A stretch of DNA of 64,000 bases from Symbiodinium natans (taxonomy: Eukaryota; Sar; Dinophyceae; Suessiales; Symbiodiniaceae). Positions 1-11,993 of the stretch are shown here, one piece after another (the stretch's first letter is position 1; the number at the start of each line of letters is the position of its first letter). Made by a program: the position numbers and the translations under genes. The notes under the pieces are model-generated. The model had not been told where the DNA came from. It searched no databases and was given only the letters and a program-made list of their open reading frames with translations. Where the stretch lies: contig CAJNDS010002349.1 of the NCBI GenBank assembly GCA_905221605.1, positions 382,501-446,500 of the forward strand, in the 5' to 3' direction.

Positions 1-150
1 AGTCTCCGGAAGCCGAAATAGGCCACCTGACTAAGCTCGCAATTGCCCCAGCAAAATGCCCTTCAAGGCGCTGCACAAGCGGAAGCGGGTCTGTCTCGCA
101 CTTTCATCGGTCTGGGTAGTCACTTGGGGCAATCAGGGCCTCCTCCGATG

Positions 151-351
151 TCAAGTTTGTGGCTTTGGGCTTAAAGCGGCCACAAAAATGTCGTTGCCAT
201 GGTCGTAATCATGCAAACCTTGCGATTGTTGCGAGCCCTGCTCTTCTCCACACTGAGCGCTGCCTTCACCACTTGTGGCACATGTTGAGGATGGGCCGGC
301 GACTACACCAGTCGCCTGCAGCGATATCACGACGGCACACAGCAGAAACAT
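151..351 (-). CDS. possible small secreted or membrane protein, partial
   Basis: From an internal methionine at about 351 the minus strand encodes roughly 66 residues. They begin with a hydrophobic stretch (MFLLCAVVISLQATGVVAG) that resembles a cleavable signal peptide, followed by a Cys-, Gly- and Gln-rich tail and a stop. The same frame is open upstream to 501. No family was recognised and no supporting exon was found nearby, so this may be a chance open frame in GC-rich DNA. Confidence 0.22.
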   Translation of the reverse strand: MFLLCAVVISLQATGVVAGPSSTCATSGEGSAQCGEEQGSQQSQGLHDYDHGNDIFVAALSPKPQT

Positions 352-975
352 GAGGAGAGCAGGAGAGCAGCGACTTAAATCAATTGTCGTGAGGTTTCCT
401 GAACTTGGCCTCGAGCCGGGACAAGTCGTGGCACACGGACCCTTTTCAGGAGAGAAATTGAGGTTGGGAGCTTTCATGAGCCTTGCAGCCAGAGTCTGCA
501 CTCCTAGTCCTCATCTGTTCGACAGACTTGGCAGCGCATAAGCTTAACAGCAAAACCCAGGGTGCAGAATCGTGCAGAATCCATGAATTTGTCGGATGTA
601 TGTCTGTGATAGCTCAACGCAACCTCTCAGATTGAAGCTCCTTTGTTTAAGGATCCTAATGTGGAACCCAGATGCAGGTGCAAAGCCAGAGAGGGGGTCA
701 TTTTTGAAGCGAAGGTCAGGAATGCTCACAACTCCGCATTTTACATGATGTTTATGTCCTCAATGAATACTCCAATGACAACTGTTTGTATATACAGAGA
801 TTCGAAACTTCGAAACTTCGCAGACGCCATTAGGCAAGTGATCAGCACATTCATGAATTCGCCCCCCCGGACAGTGTTTTCTTTCGCCACAGTTGCTGCA
901 TTTCATCTCATAAGCCACGAATACCAGCACATCCCAAGTCAGCTCGTAGTCTCTTGAAGGACCGACGGAGACATA

Positions 976-1737
976 ATGCGACGTGACGACAGCTTTGAGT
1001 GCTTTGAGATCTGTACTATCAGTATCTGTCAACATCTGTTTCGCAGGACCCACATCACCTATCCCGCAGTGCAGCGGAAGCAAACCGTTTTGTCAGTTTT
1101 GTCTTTCTTTTTCGATTTGAAGAAGGTCCCAGTCCTGCCCGTAGGCCGGCCATTGAAAGGGCGGCATCGCAGCTTTGCGAAGGCCGTGACATCACTCGCC
1201 ACGACAACACAGCCCTTCTCGCTGAAGGGCACAGCTGCTCAGACGGCTCGCAAAGCTTCAGCGCGAGTGGGCCTTGCTTGGGCGCAGATGCCTTCTGTTC
1301 CAGCCTGGCGCAGCCAAGCAGAGACAGGCACCAGCCGTACGCTCATTTGGCCTGAGATTGCAAAACCTGCTGAAGGCTCCAGCGTGTTGGCAAATTGCAT
1401 CTGCCCACTCGGCACTCAGGGGACCAAATTGAGTTCATCGGGGCTTCATGCCTGGACAGGGCCGCAGCCTGCAATTCCCAGCTTCTCTCAAGCCGCCAAA
1501 CACATGCGAACCTCACAATCCATCGCGCAAGGCATCAACCCCACGGTCATGACAGATCGTCGGGAAGATTGCGAGGCACTTTCCAGAGAACCAGCCGGGG
1601 ATGAGTCAAGCCGCCATGCTCCGACTCGAAGCTCTGCCAGCCATGCATCCAATGCGTCCCGTGCATCCAGCATACGCACGGCGCCCACGGCGCCCACGGC
1701 CCCCAAAGCTGCCCAGTGCAGCAGGCGAAGGCGTTAA
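976..1737 (+). CDS. long unassigned open reading frame
   Basis: A 253-residue frame is open from ATG to stop. Its composition (many Ser, Ala, Arg; an Ala-Pro-Thr repeat near residues 235-245 from a short GGCGCCCAC-type DNA repeat) is that of GC-rich non-coding DNA rather than a folded protein. No motif was recognised. It is listed because of its length only. Confidence 0.15.
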   Translation: MRRDDSFECFEICTISICQHLFRRTHITYPAVQRKQTVLSVLSFFFDLKKVPVLPVGRPLKGRHRSFAKAVTSLATTTQPFSLKGTAAQTARKASARVGLAWAQMPSVPAWRSQAETGTSRTLIWPEIAKPAEGSSVLANCICPLGTQGTKLSSSGLHAWTGPQPAIPSFSQAAKHMRTSQSIAQGINPTVMTDRREDCEALSREPAGDESSRHAPTRSSASHASNASRASSIRTAPTAPTAPKAAQCSRRRR

Positions 1738-3390
1738 GAGCACCTTGGGATTAATTAGCAGAATCGGTGAATGGAAGGGCAAAGATGGACCACAACGAAG
1801 GGAAGTATGGCAAGGAAGGGACATGGAGATGTTGGTCATCCGTGATCCGGAAACTCGCGGAACTCGCGAAACTCGCATGTCACACGGGAATCAACGGCTC
1901 CGACCCTTCCGAGAACTAGTTTTTTGAGTGCTCCTCTGAGCACTGCCTGATATGCACTGGGGCCAGCACGCTGGCTTCCAATCCCCTTACTCCTCGGGGC
2001 GGGGGCCTTGGATAATGTTGATGGCATCTTCGTACGTGCGTTAAATTGCTCGGACAGAAGGCGTTTATGTGGGAACGTAATTACGGCATGGAATGCCATC
2101 CGGCGAGAAATCCCTGCTGCACGCATGTCGGGCTGCGCGTGACAAGCCCTCCCAAGCATGTTTGTGGGAGGTCATGAGGCCTCAAACGGCATAACTGCCG
2201 CAAAGAGAAGAAATGCCTAGAGATATTGCCCTGATACACGTAGGCACCACCCACAGGCATGTGATTGACAACGGGGGATGGCTTACAGGCTGCCTGAATC
2301 TGAAGCTGGGCCAGCTGGGCCAGCTGGGCCCGAAAGTCAGAAAGAGCTGCGTAGGATGATTAACATTAGAACCTTCTAAGACGCCCGACCTTTAGACGCC
2401 CTACCTCTCTACCTTTAAGCCTGGGCTGGGCCTGGGAAAATTGCAAGCATATGCCTCTTGCGGCGAGGACATCAGAGCGACTCTCGTGGCCAAGCTGCAC
2501 AAATTTGCCATCAGCACTTTTGGCTTCTGAGTTGGGACACTTGCCTCTTGGGACACTTGGGGGACACTCCGACACACTCTGAGACGCTCAGGCGAAGCCC
2601 CTCGAAAAAATTTCGCGAAACAGTCACGTGCCTCGCTTGCCGGATGGCCGGAGGCCCGGCTGCCTGAGAATGTGGAAGCGGATGACGGAAGCAAATACCC
2701 AGGATGCTCAGGGAACATCGGTATCAAACCGCATCAAGAGTTTCGACGACTTGACTCCTTCGGTGGGTGGCCGCATACATCGGCAGTTCTTTGCAATACT
2801 TGGTCTGCGTGCGCGCCTGACACGATGATGTGTGAGACAATGACAGGTGGGCCAATGGAAGGAACGAGCGCCGCAGGGCGCTGTAAGACAACAGAGATCT
2901 AAAGCAAAGTTCCCTACTCAATGGCAGTAAAAAACTCAGAGAACTCCGAGAAAAGAGCACATCTGAACACAAGGTTACCAGGCACAGCGCGCCATGTGTG
3001 CTGTGACTTCTTGGCACCGTATGAATCCAGCGGAATACTCACTAGCTGCTTTGCTGCAAGCCGGAAATCCGAAGCTTCAGAGGTTGTGGCCTTTCTGCCC
3101 CCAACATGGGGTGAACTGGATCAATGGCACCACGACTTATGGCCAGCAGCAGCCTCAACAAGAGAGCGATTGCACGTGAGCAATGAGGTGGGCTGATGTA
3201 GGCTGGTCTATGCATGGACTAAATAGCGATTCGCACCTGTGAGGCAACGGGCAACACTTAAATGGTGTGTCTCGATCTCCCACCGAAGCGAAGCATGGAC
3301 GGTTCCGAGGACTGGTTTATCACGGGATCTGGTCTCTTGGCTAGGCAGGTGTCGGAGCACAGTAGGACAAGTGTCTGAGTGGTTGGAGTG

Positions 3391-3426
3391 CGCTTCCGAG
3401 TGCACTTCCGAGTGCGCTTCCGAGTG
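3391..3426. repeat. 12-bp tandem repeat, 3 copies
   Basis: The unit CGCTTCCGAGTG (second copy CACTTCCGAGTG) occurs three times head to tail. Confidence 0.8.
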
Positions 3427-4373
3427 CACGTAGGTGGGCACTGACTGTCTGGATGTGCATCGCTGCGGCCGACGCCTGTCTGGAAAGCGGCAGGTGTAGG
3501 AGGCCGGTGAAAGAAACGGGGCGGAGCCGAAGGAACTCCTGATGGAACTCCTGAAACTGATGGAGCTCCAACCCCCTGTCTACCGAGTTGAGCCAGCTTG
3601 TGTCACCAAGCTTTCAAAGGTTGCCAGGGTGCTGCAGAACTCGGTAGCACGTCAGCACAAGTCAGTTAGATGCCTTACTCTTCCTCCTTGCCTGCAACTT
3701 TTCGAACTTCACAGTCGCTTGTGAGTCTGAAGAGCCATGCCGGCGCGTGCGCAGAGCTGGTAATTGTAGCCCTCCCCTGGTATGTGCTGAACATGCCCCA
3801 GACATGCCACTTCGTGACCTTCATGACACTGCGACACGGGTCAGAGCACCTATCATCGGTGCAAGGCCACAAAAACTTCCAAAGCTTCGGCTGTGTGGCG
3901 CGGCACATTCGGAGCTGTCGGCTCTCAGTGACAGGCTAGACAGGCCGGAGTCCATCTCAAGCCAAGATGCCAAGATCTTCGCGAGCTAAGAACTTGTTAA
4001 GAACGTCCTGGCTCTCTCTTTGGTAAGGTTTCGCAAGTTGAAAAAGCGAAAAAGAGCAGAGGGTGTTTTCAAGCTAGGAAAAATGCGCGGCTCCCGTCCC
4101 TTGGTGGTCACTGGCCGGTCCCCTCCTCGGGACTCTCTTCGACTCTTAGAAACGCGCTGCAAAGAACACACAGCAGAACACTGCGAGCGGAGCACGCAGC
4201 GGCCCACAGTCAGGCGCAAGCGCCTCAGGCCGCTACGCAGGCCGCAGGGTTCACCGAAAGCTATACTTAGACCGCCACGAGCATCACCCCCCAGCGGGAT
4301 CTACAGCAGCTACGTGGTGGGGGGGTGACTCCGTATGGTGCTCTACGACTCGAGGGGGGCGGGCCAACGGAGT

Positions 4374-4480
4374 GGCGTGAACTTCGACAAGACCATGCTC
4401 GTCGATACGCATGTCCGCTTTGAAGTGACTGTGCAAGACCAGCCGAAGCCGAAAAAACCAGGCATCGCTCTCCAGATCCT
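4374..4480 (+). CDS. coding-like fragment, faint cold-shock-domain resemblance
   Basis: The plus-strand frame starting near 4,335 contains the pieces VNFDKTMLVDTHVRFEVTVQ and KPKKPGIALQI. The order hydrophobic-F-x-K-x2-L, then V-x-FEV, then basic residues and A-L-x-I recalls the second half of cold-shock domains, which are common in dinoflagellate proteins. The RNP motifs of a true cold-shock domain are not visible, so this is a guess. It could be one exon or chance. Confidence 0.2.
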
Positions 4481-5059
4481 GCACCCGAGGTTTCTCAGTC
4501 TCACAGCTCGAGAGCATGGCCACCAGAGGCGAAAGGAACTTGCAAACGCCAAAAGGACTAATTGTCTACGGTATCCTGCATCGTGCAAAAGGAGGGTTGA
4601 CAAATGCCTCAAGACGCATCAGATCCGACCGGTGAAAAGTGTACCGAGCGTACAGAGCCCTGACCGTGGGGTTGCCGCTCTGCACATTTCCCAATTTCCC
4701 ACATTTTCCCACTGACACTTTCCGCACATTCCGGACATGCCGCAGACTCTGCCGTTTCCTGGCACTTCCTGAGGGCCGATCTAAGATTCGTGCTCTTCGG
4801 GCACATTTAGGGCACGTTGAAGACAGCGGAACAGATTGCGCGCAGAAAAGGTCTCGGCCCCGGAGTGGAGAGAAAGCCTGAGAAAGAGATGCCTGTTTTG
4901 CATCTCTGTAAACACCATCTGGGTGTTTAGGGAGCTCTCTCAGCTCACCAAATTAGGGTCCTAACCGTTGGGCGAAGAGCGAGTCGCTTGTGCCTTCTCA
5001 AGCTGTAATAAAGTAACGGAGACCTCCGAGGCTTGACTTCAAGCTCTCAGCAGACAGTG

Positions 5060-5126
5060 TGGACTGGGAAGTTGAACCGGGACCCTCCCCTGGGCAAACG
5101 AGGGCCAACCACTTCGCCATGTTGAG
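5060..5126 (-). repeat. tRNA-like sequence (possible SINE head)
   Basis: On the minus strand an A-box match (TGGCGAAGTGG, plus coordinates 5,109-5,119) is followed about 30 nt later by a near B-box (GGTTCAACTTCC, 5,067-5,078), the spacing found in tRNA genes. No acceptor stem can be formed from the flanks and the anticodon arm has a mismatch. It is more likely a tRNA-derived SINE head or tRNA pseudogene than a working tRNA. Confidence 0.35.
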
Positions 5127-5782
5127 TTCTGAGCTTTCTTAAGTAAGAACTCTCCGCTGAACTTTGCCTGCCTCTGCGGCGGGAACCTGTTTTGGTGGTT
5201 TCGTGGTTGAGCACTTACTCGTGCAGCCAGCGAAGTAGGTCTGGAGCGAGGCTGTAGCATGTTGCCGTGCTGCCAAAAGGAACATGGAATCCACTGTTTC
5301 AAGACAGCACCCAAACAGGCACTGCACAGTCCCCCACGCCGAAAGACGCACCTGGGCTCGCACACGGGAACCTAGCTGGGAGATCCGCGCAAGAACAGCC
5401 GGTAGGTAACGTAGCCTTAGGGCCTTGAGCTTGGTGGGACATTGTTGTACCATCTTGTGCCCAAACAGCGTGTTCAGGGCTTTCAGTGTGGGGTGTGATT
5501 TAAGGCCAGGCCTGGACAACAGGTACAGCAGAAGAACTATTTGGCAGCATCGGACCCAGACCCCATGCTTTTCAGAATGGCCCTGCAATCGATGTGACGT
5601 GACAATGGAGTCGCGCAACTTCAAACTCGTAAGGGAGTCATGGATGTTGATCCCCGCCTCACCCCAGCCCCCACCCTCACCGTGGGACTGCTAGTGAGCG
5701 AACAGCAAATGACTGATACCCTGCGGGCAACATTAAGGTGAACAAACTCCTCAGAAACCTGTCCCCAAACCCCTTAGCCCCA

Positions 5783-5850
5783 GCTAGAGTACAAGGCCGA
5801 GCCAGAAAGCAACCAGGAGCGGTACAAAATCAACGGGTGCACGGAGAAAG
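5783..5850 (+). repeat. dispersed repeat, copy 1 (L-E-Y-K-A-E-P fragment)
   Basis: This stretch closely matches 56,053-56,120; both share a core around CTNGAGTACAAGGCCGAGCC. Both read in the same frame as LEYKAEP followed by an N-Q-x-E segment. The copy here runs into a stop about 80 nt later, where the other copy stays open. The spacing K-x-x-P-x8-G-R-V in the second copy faintly recalls the basic loop of PP2C-type phosphatases. A duplicated exon, a processed fragment or a low-copy repeat are all possible. Confidence 0.45.
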
Positions 5851-5890
5851 CTGCGGTGGCTTGACTGAAGCGGAGGCCGACAGACCGGAG

Positions 5891-5920
5891 AACGAGAGGC
5901 AACGAGAGGCAACGAGAGGC
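5891..5920. repeat. 10-bp tandem repeat, 3 copies
   Basis: AACGAGAGGC is repeated three times without mismatch. Confidence 0.8.
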
Positions 5921-6664
5921 TGCCGAAAGGACACTTGCCTCGCCTCTCTATGACCAAAATCATTTGCGGAGCACTCGGGATGTGCTTGATGCAAGACTTA
6001 TATGAATGCATGCGTTGGTAAACGCATCCCTCCTGCGGCTGCGGAGCCGCGAAGCATGGCAGGATGTATCGCGGGGCCTCGAAAGCCTCTGCAAAGCAAC
6101 CTCAAAACCAAGTTTGTCAAGCATGCACTTGGGCGCTGATGGAGCTAGATGGCGAACGACTGGCATGCAAATGGTCGCAAGAAACCAGTGGACACTGAAA
6201 GCATGCATGTGTCACTCCGAATTTTGGAACGATCTGGCAAGCCATGCACCGTCTTCTCTCACCTAGAGACCTGTAGAGCAAGCTGCCGCGGGCAGAGTCG
6301 AGGTGGGTCAGCAAATTGGTACAAATGAGAAGCAGTGTTGAGAGCCGCTTCTCTCGCTCAAGTGGCGCAGAATATGCGAGGGAAGCTGTTCAAGTACATG
6401 CAGAACACATAGCACAGGAAGCTACTACAGCTGCGGTCTGGACTGGGCAATGTGGTGGCATGTCTGCGCGTCTGCTACTTATTCGGGCTTACAAGCTGCT
6501 TCCTCCTTTGTGCCGCTGCTCTGATCGACTGTATCGGTGCTGGTTTCCCATCTATTGGATATCAGCATTGTCAAGCAAGGTTTGAATTGCTGATCTCTCC
6601 ATCAGAGGCTGTAAGTCATCCCAGGTCTTCCTGCATAGCAGGCCGAGATGTCGTCACCCGCCTT

Positions 6665-6755
6665 GCGTCACCTTGTGTCACCGCCGTGGGTCACCGCCGT
6701 GTGTCACCGCCGTGTGTCACCGCCATGTGTCACCGCTGTGTGTCACTGCCGTGTG
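6665..6755. repeat. 13-bp minisatellite, about 7 copies
   Basis: Degenerate head-to-tail copies of GTCACCGCCGTGT run through this stretch, with single-base differences between units. Confidence 0.8.
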
Positions 6756-6759
6756 GTCT

Positions 6760-8640
6760 AAGGAAGGGAAGGATGGACAGCAACTCGCTGGACAGTTGCA
6801 CAGGGGGGAACATCTTCAGCAGCCCTGACCATACCTGCGGTTTACGCAACTGTTGCAATACTGTTGCGCTCTACGGTCCTCTGCTTGCCTTGTGGTTTGC
6901 GTGCATCAGAGATGTCTGAGCCAAGCACTGCACAGTCTGCACAGCCATCCCCTGATCATCCGCTACAGGAGTGCGGCCACGGACTGCCGCCAGGCCGTCG
7001 TCAAGGACGACGACATGGGAGGTCTTTGAACATTTTGGCTGCTCCGCTGCTCCGCGTTGTCTTAAGTACATGCTTGTCGGGGCTCGTCGCCATCCTCCCG
7101 CACAGTACGGCTCTCAAAGCAGCCTCAAGCCTAGCCTCGGGCTAGTAAGGCCTAGGCGGCCTGTTTGGCCCTAGAGGCTGTCGTCGTAGAGGGCGCACTT
7201 CAATTGAGTCATCTTTTTGGAGCCCCACAGGTCATCACAGGTCGGGCTGACTCGGGGTGAGTCGGGCTTCGACATCTGCGGTTGCAGCTCTTAACAATGC
7301 AAGAGCATAGTTGATGGGGCTGATACAGAGTTTAATTGCTCCAACCGTTGGAGAGCAGGACCTCATGCCTGCAACTTGCCACTGCTAGTAGTAAGCCCCA
7401 GTGCTTGAAACAGGAAGACATTTATTATGGCAGATTTATGGCCCGGAAACCAAGAGCAATGCAACAATGCAAAAGCTGTTAAAACTCAGGCACAGCAGGC
7501 GGCGTCTTTCCGTTGCCGTCATGGCTTACATTCACGTGATGCCAACACACACACGGCTCTGAACCCGCACTTGGCGTGCACTTGGCTGCCATATGGCTGC
7601 TATTGAATCCAGGAAATAGGGGACCCACAGGCCCATTGTTTACGGTGTGCGGACGCCAGCTTTGAGACTTCAGCCGCTTTAGCCCCAAACACCTGTGCAT
7701 CCGAAGCAATCGGAAACCACGCTTTGGCTGGTGGCTCACTTCTATCGCTCCAAGACCTTCCCTCGGTTACAAGAGGGGTTTCCAAGGAGGGGTATTCGCA
7801 AGGGGAGTTTAGCCGCTCCAGCAGGTCCTATGTCGTTCACGTGCTGCATTATGCAAGACAGACACTGGCTGGATCTGGCTGGAGCTGAGCTACGATGCAC
7901 AATGATGCACTGCAGCCGCGGCAGCGCACAATGAAGCCCGTGAGCGAGGGACGCGGCAAACGGTTTGGCCTTGTGCCCGAGGGGGGTCTCAATTTCGCCG
8001 GGCACCGAGCGTCGCCTGCCGATCGGAGGCAAGACACGAAGAGTCGATTGTCGGAAACGGCATGCTGCAAGGTTATTGTGCAACTTGCAAGCTTCATCAG
8101 CTTCATCCATCCCACCAGCCTCAGCAGATTTTAAGGGATACTTCCACCAAGCCGTGGCGGCCTCCAGGTGCGTTGTGTCTACAGCAAAGAATCCAAAGCC
8201 CGCACGACCAGCTGTAGACTGTAGAGACTAGTAGAGTCGTGCAGCGCCGCCTAGGCGACGAAACAAATGCCCGGAGATCAAGATCAGCAGCTCGGCTGCC
8301 TCGGAGCTTGAAGCGACAAACGAAGTGCAGCTTGCCGTGAAACCGAGCATGTTGACAATGTTGACGTGGGGTTCTGCCTTGCATAGAAACTTGGACTTGG
8401 ACTGAGGCTCGAACAGTAAGGTTGGCATGGAATCGTAGGTGGCACGACGCGCCGAACACCTGCGTCATCTTTGCAAGTTCAAATGCACAAGCATTCAAGA
8501 GGGACTGCGCCTCAGCCGTGAAGCACACGTCTAAAATTCGCCTCGGCTTGCTGCCGAGAAGCGTCTGGAACAAGCAGACCCGGATCGGGCCTCCTTCCCC
8601 CCTAACCCAACCCTTCCCCCCATGCCAAATTTTCTGACGC
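6760..8640. other. about 1.9 kb without a recognised gene
   Basis: Several open frames of 60-240 residues overlap on both strands here, but none carries a motif I recognise. The minus-strand frame around 8,440-8,575 has a fairly protein-like composition and could be an exon. Nothing more can be supported. Confidence 0.4.
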
Positions 8641-8870
8641 CACCCCCCCCCCCCGCCCTGTGGGACCCCCCCCAATCGCTCGCAAACCATGCGGTACAAG
8701 GGGTGCCCTCCACCCCCCCCCCCCACCGCCCAACCCCACCCCCCCCTCACCCCCCCACCCCCCCCCCCCCCCCCCCCCCCCCACCCCACCCACCACCCCC
8801 CCCCCCCACCCCCCCCACGCCCACCCCCCCCCCCCACCCCCCCCCCACCCCCCCCCCACCCCCCCCCCTG
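8641..8870. repeat. poly-C rich tract (imperfect)
   Basis: Runs of C broken by single A, T or G residues. It yields spurious Pro-rich frames on the plus strand and Gly-rich frames on the minus strand, which should not be annotated as proteins. Confidence 0.9.
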
Positions 8871-9112
8871 GACGCTTAACGTCTATTCTGCGCGTGCTCT
8901 TTGTTTTCTTGGATTCTTCCCGAAACAAATTCTGAAATTGGGTTCTCGTTTGAGGCGTTCTATCGGACCGCTTCTTGGAGGAGTTTTGACGTGAGGCCGC
9001 GGGGACGACACGGTCAAGGGAGAGGGTTCGGAACATTTTGCTGGGAGAGGGGCGTGGCGGGGAGCGTGACATTCCCTTGATGGGCAGGGGAGTGGGGACA
9101 CGTGGATGTTCC

Positions 9113-9577
9113 TCCGTGCCCTCCGCGTTTGCAAGCCCTCCGCGCCCTCCGCGCCTCCGCGCCCTCCGCGCCCTCCGCGACCTCCGCGCCCTCCGCGCCC
9201 TCCGCGCCCTCCGCGCGCTCCGCGCTCTCCGCGCCCTCCGCGACCTCCGCGCCCTCCGCGCCCTCCGCGCCCTCCGCGCCCTCCGCGCGCTCCGCGCCCT
9301 GCGCGTCCTCCGCGCCCTCCACGCCCTTCCCGCCCTCCGCATGCTCCCCGCCCTCCGCGCGCTCCGCGCCCTCCGCGCCCTCCGCGCCCTCCGCGCCTTC
9401 CGCGCCCTCCGCGCCCTCCGCATGCACCCTCCGCGCCCTCCGCGCCCTCCGCGCCCTCCGTGCGCTCCGCACCTTCCGCGCCCTCCGTGCCCTCCGCGCC
9501 CTCCGCGCCTTCCGCGCCCTCCGCGCCCTCCGCGCCCTTCGCGCGCTCCGCGCCCTCCGCACCCTCCGCGCCTTTCT
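9113..9577. repeat. 9-bp minisatellite CGCCCTCCG, about 50 copies
   Basis: About 465 bp of head-to-tail CGCCCTCCG units with scattered substitutions. Because 9 is a multiple of 3 and the unit lacks stops, frames stay open on both strands and give tripeptide-periodic translations (A-L-R, S-A-P and P-R-P on plus; E-G-A, R-R-A and G-R-G on minus). The long open frames from 9,014 to 10,000 are products of this repeat, not genes. Confidence 0.9.
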
Positions 9578-9719
9578 CGTCCAGGACACAGTGTGCTGAT
9601 GCTAAGGGCGCATTGCGTCTATTCTGCGGGTGCGTTGCGTCTATTCTGCGGGTGTTTCCTTTGTAAAGTATTTGTTTACAAGGCACGCACGTGCAGCATA
9701 GCCTTTAAGTGTCCATCTT

Positions 9720-9720
<1 letters not shown>

Positions 9721-9792
<72 letters not shown>

Positions 9793-9872
9793 ACCCCCCC
9801 CCCCCACCCCCCCCCCCACCCCCCCCCCCCACCCCCCCCCCCCCCCCCGCCCCCCCCCCCCCCCCCCCCCCC
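9721..9872. repeat. 152-bp poly-C tract
   Basis: Pure C for about 70 bases, then C broken by single A residues and one G. Such a tract can form G-quadruplex or i-motif structures and its true length is uncertain in any assembly. Confidence 0.95.
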
Positions 9873-9899
9873 AACGCCCCGCTTTGAGCGCTGCCCTTC

Positions 9900-11140
9900 G
9901 TCCCCTTTTTTTGCGGAACCCTCTTTCCTACTTTCCTGTGCTGGCCGGCCCGGCTGCCGAGGCGGCGCGCGCAAGCGTTTACAATTCGACTCAAGAGTAG
10001 AATCAGTAGACTTGAGCTGATTTCAGTAGACTCCTCGGTCGTAGTTGCGCTGTCGTCGCCATGGCCGAGAGGCGGCCCCGTAAGAAACTCAGCTCTTGCA
10101 GACAACCCTTAACTGGTCTTCAGTGAATCCACGTGCAGATACAGAATCCTGATAGAAGATGTGACAATCGGCACGTTGATATGATGCGACCACTTTCTGT
10201 TGATTGAAACACGTGGGTGATCACTGCAGGCTGCAAGCCGTATCATTCCACAGCTTATGTGGCGGCTGCCGAAAGTCACAGAAATCTGATAGTCAGCGAT
10301 TACACGTCAAGGCACTTGCTAGAGCCAACTCCGGCAGCTGCAGCATCTGCGGAAGAAACGCTGCGTGGACTGTAGTTCCTTCGGAAGAATGGACCTCATT
10401 ATCGCCTGCAACTTGGAGGCACCTAGTGAACAAAGATGGACAGTTGCAACACCCTTGATTGTTTATGGGATAAGAAAGTTTAAACCTTACAGCATGCCTG
10501 AACTCGAAGCGGACATGAAAAGCCTGCTGTGGCAATTTTCGTCCTGCCTAACCGAATGCATGGGCGGGGGGTCAAGCCGCGCGATCTAGCGGAGCTCTGT
10601 CTGAGGTTTGCCGAAAGTGCTTGGCTTCTGATATGACCTCAGATACAACTGTCAAACGACAAGCTCTGAGACCTCATGATGCACATCGCTTGTTGCTCTC
10701 CTACGGCCCACAAGCACTCATTTTTTTTGCCTTCCTTGGCAAGTTGTGTCATGAACTCAGAGTCGGAGACTTGCTGTCTAGGCTTCTTCATCACAGTTCA
10801 AGAAGACTTCTTGGCATCATAGATGGCCCGCAACTTGCCACTGTTCTCTGCAATCTTCATTCACCTCAAAACCTGCCTTCCGCAGCACGCGCGGCATTCT
10901 CCTCAATTGCTCAAGTGTTTTTTGCGCCTCTGGGCTATGGCCAGGCCCCATAAGAATTTTTTAGGCGGATTCGTGGATGATAAACTTGCCCGCGTCATGC
11001 CAACCAGGGCCAAGCAGGAGAAATTGGCGTAACATATACAATTGAAAGGCGCGATGTTGCAATCCGAGCCATGGTAACATAGTATCTCTATCAACGAGCC
11101 ATCGGAGATCAACACTCGCCAACAAGAACCACCCACAGCA
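9900..11140. other. 1.2 kb without a recognised gene
   Basis: No domain was recognised. On the minus strand between about 10,860 and 10,700 two short frames are rich in Lys and Arg (KLRAIYDAKKSS and KKPRQQVSDSEFMTQLAKEG) and look protein-like, possibly exons of an unidentified small basic protein. A plus-strand frame around 10,390-10,560 is also protein-like. Neither could be tied to a family. Confidence 0.3.
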
Positions 11141-11142
11141 CG

Positions 11143-11262
11143 CGGTGTTCGCGCTGTTCGCGCTGCTCGATGTGTTCCCGGTGTTCGCGCTGTTCGCGGT
11201 TCCTCGTGGTCCCGTGGTCGTGCTGCTCGCGCTGTTCACGCTGTTCGCGCTGTTGGCGGGTG
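11143..11262. repeat. 9-bp minisatellite (GTTCGCGCT), degenerate
   Basis: Repeated GTTCGCGCT and GTTCGCGGT units with interruptions on the plus strand. Confidence 0.75.
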
Positions 11263-11526
11263 CGGGGGGGGGCTATGGGCGTTCATGAGTGGAAACAGTG
11301 GAAACAGTGGAAGGCACGTCAGCCCCCAGTCTTACTTGACCTGTGCGCTGTGGCCTTTTTGCGGGTCAACAGCCTGTTCCTGGCAGTGCACCCACGGACT
11401 CACACTCCCGCACCATGAGAGGGGTAGGGGATCAAAAAAAATGTATTTGGGATCAAAAACATAATATATTCATAGGCGGATCAAAAACATGTCATATTTG
11501 GGATCAAAAAAACAATGCACTGAAGC

Positions 11527-11660
11527 GCTTTCAGAGGCTGGAAACACTGTACCCTGCAGCATTTCTGAGTTTCGAGAGGCTGCAAATACTGTAAATAGCA
11601 GCATTTCTGCGCTTTCAGAGGCTGGAAATACTGTAAATAGCAGCATTTCTGAGTTTCCAG
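11527..11660. repeat. 42-bp tandem repeat, 3.2 copies
   Basis: Units start at 11,527, 11,569 and 11,611, and a fourth partial unit starts at 11,653. Each runs from GCTTTCAGAGGCTGGAAA to CAGCATTTCTG(A/C). The preceding 80 bp also contains four GGATCAAAAA motifs. Confidence 0.9.
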
Positions 11661-11993
11661 TTTCCAGAGTCTGCAAATCAATGCTGGCATCTTGGCATTA
11701 GAAGTTTCAAAAAGAATGCGTAAACTCTGAAGCAAACCAAAACGAGTTTTAAAAAAGCGGGGGGTTAGGGAGCGAGTGGTCGAGCAGCCAACGTTGGGAA
11801 GTTCGTTGATGAAAGAAGGAGCAAGCGAAGGGGCTCAACCGGATTCGGCCTAGATGCGGTTTTTGGCAACGGGTTTGGGCGTACGACTACGTGACAGAGG
11901 TCGGAGCTTTCTTCACCGCATTTCACTGGGCAAGCTTCACAAGATGATGGAGCACGGCGGGGTGATCAACAAGGGGTTCGCTGGATAGCGCGC

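Larger units (their letters stand above)
1..5055. other. 5 kb without a recognised gene
   Basis: Apart from the two weak frames at 151 and 976 and the fragment at 4,374-4,480, nothing in this stretch could be assigned. It is mixed-composition DNA with short repeats, including a 12-bp unit repeated three times at 3,391-3,426. Confidence 0.5.

Noticed and set aside
5139-5624. 161-codon minus-strand frame, considered as a LINE 3' zinc region because of a C-x3-C-C-x-E-T string
   Set aside because: No RT or endonuclease motif nearby, and the Cys/His spacing does not match. It also overlaps the tRNA-like sequence region.
9014-10105. Long open frames (up to 320 codons) on both strands
   Set aside because: They are translations of the CGCCCTCCG minisatellite and poly-C tract. 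All frames are open because the unit is 9 bp without stops.
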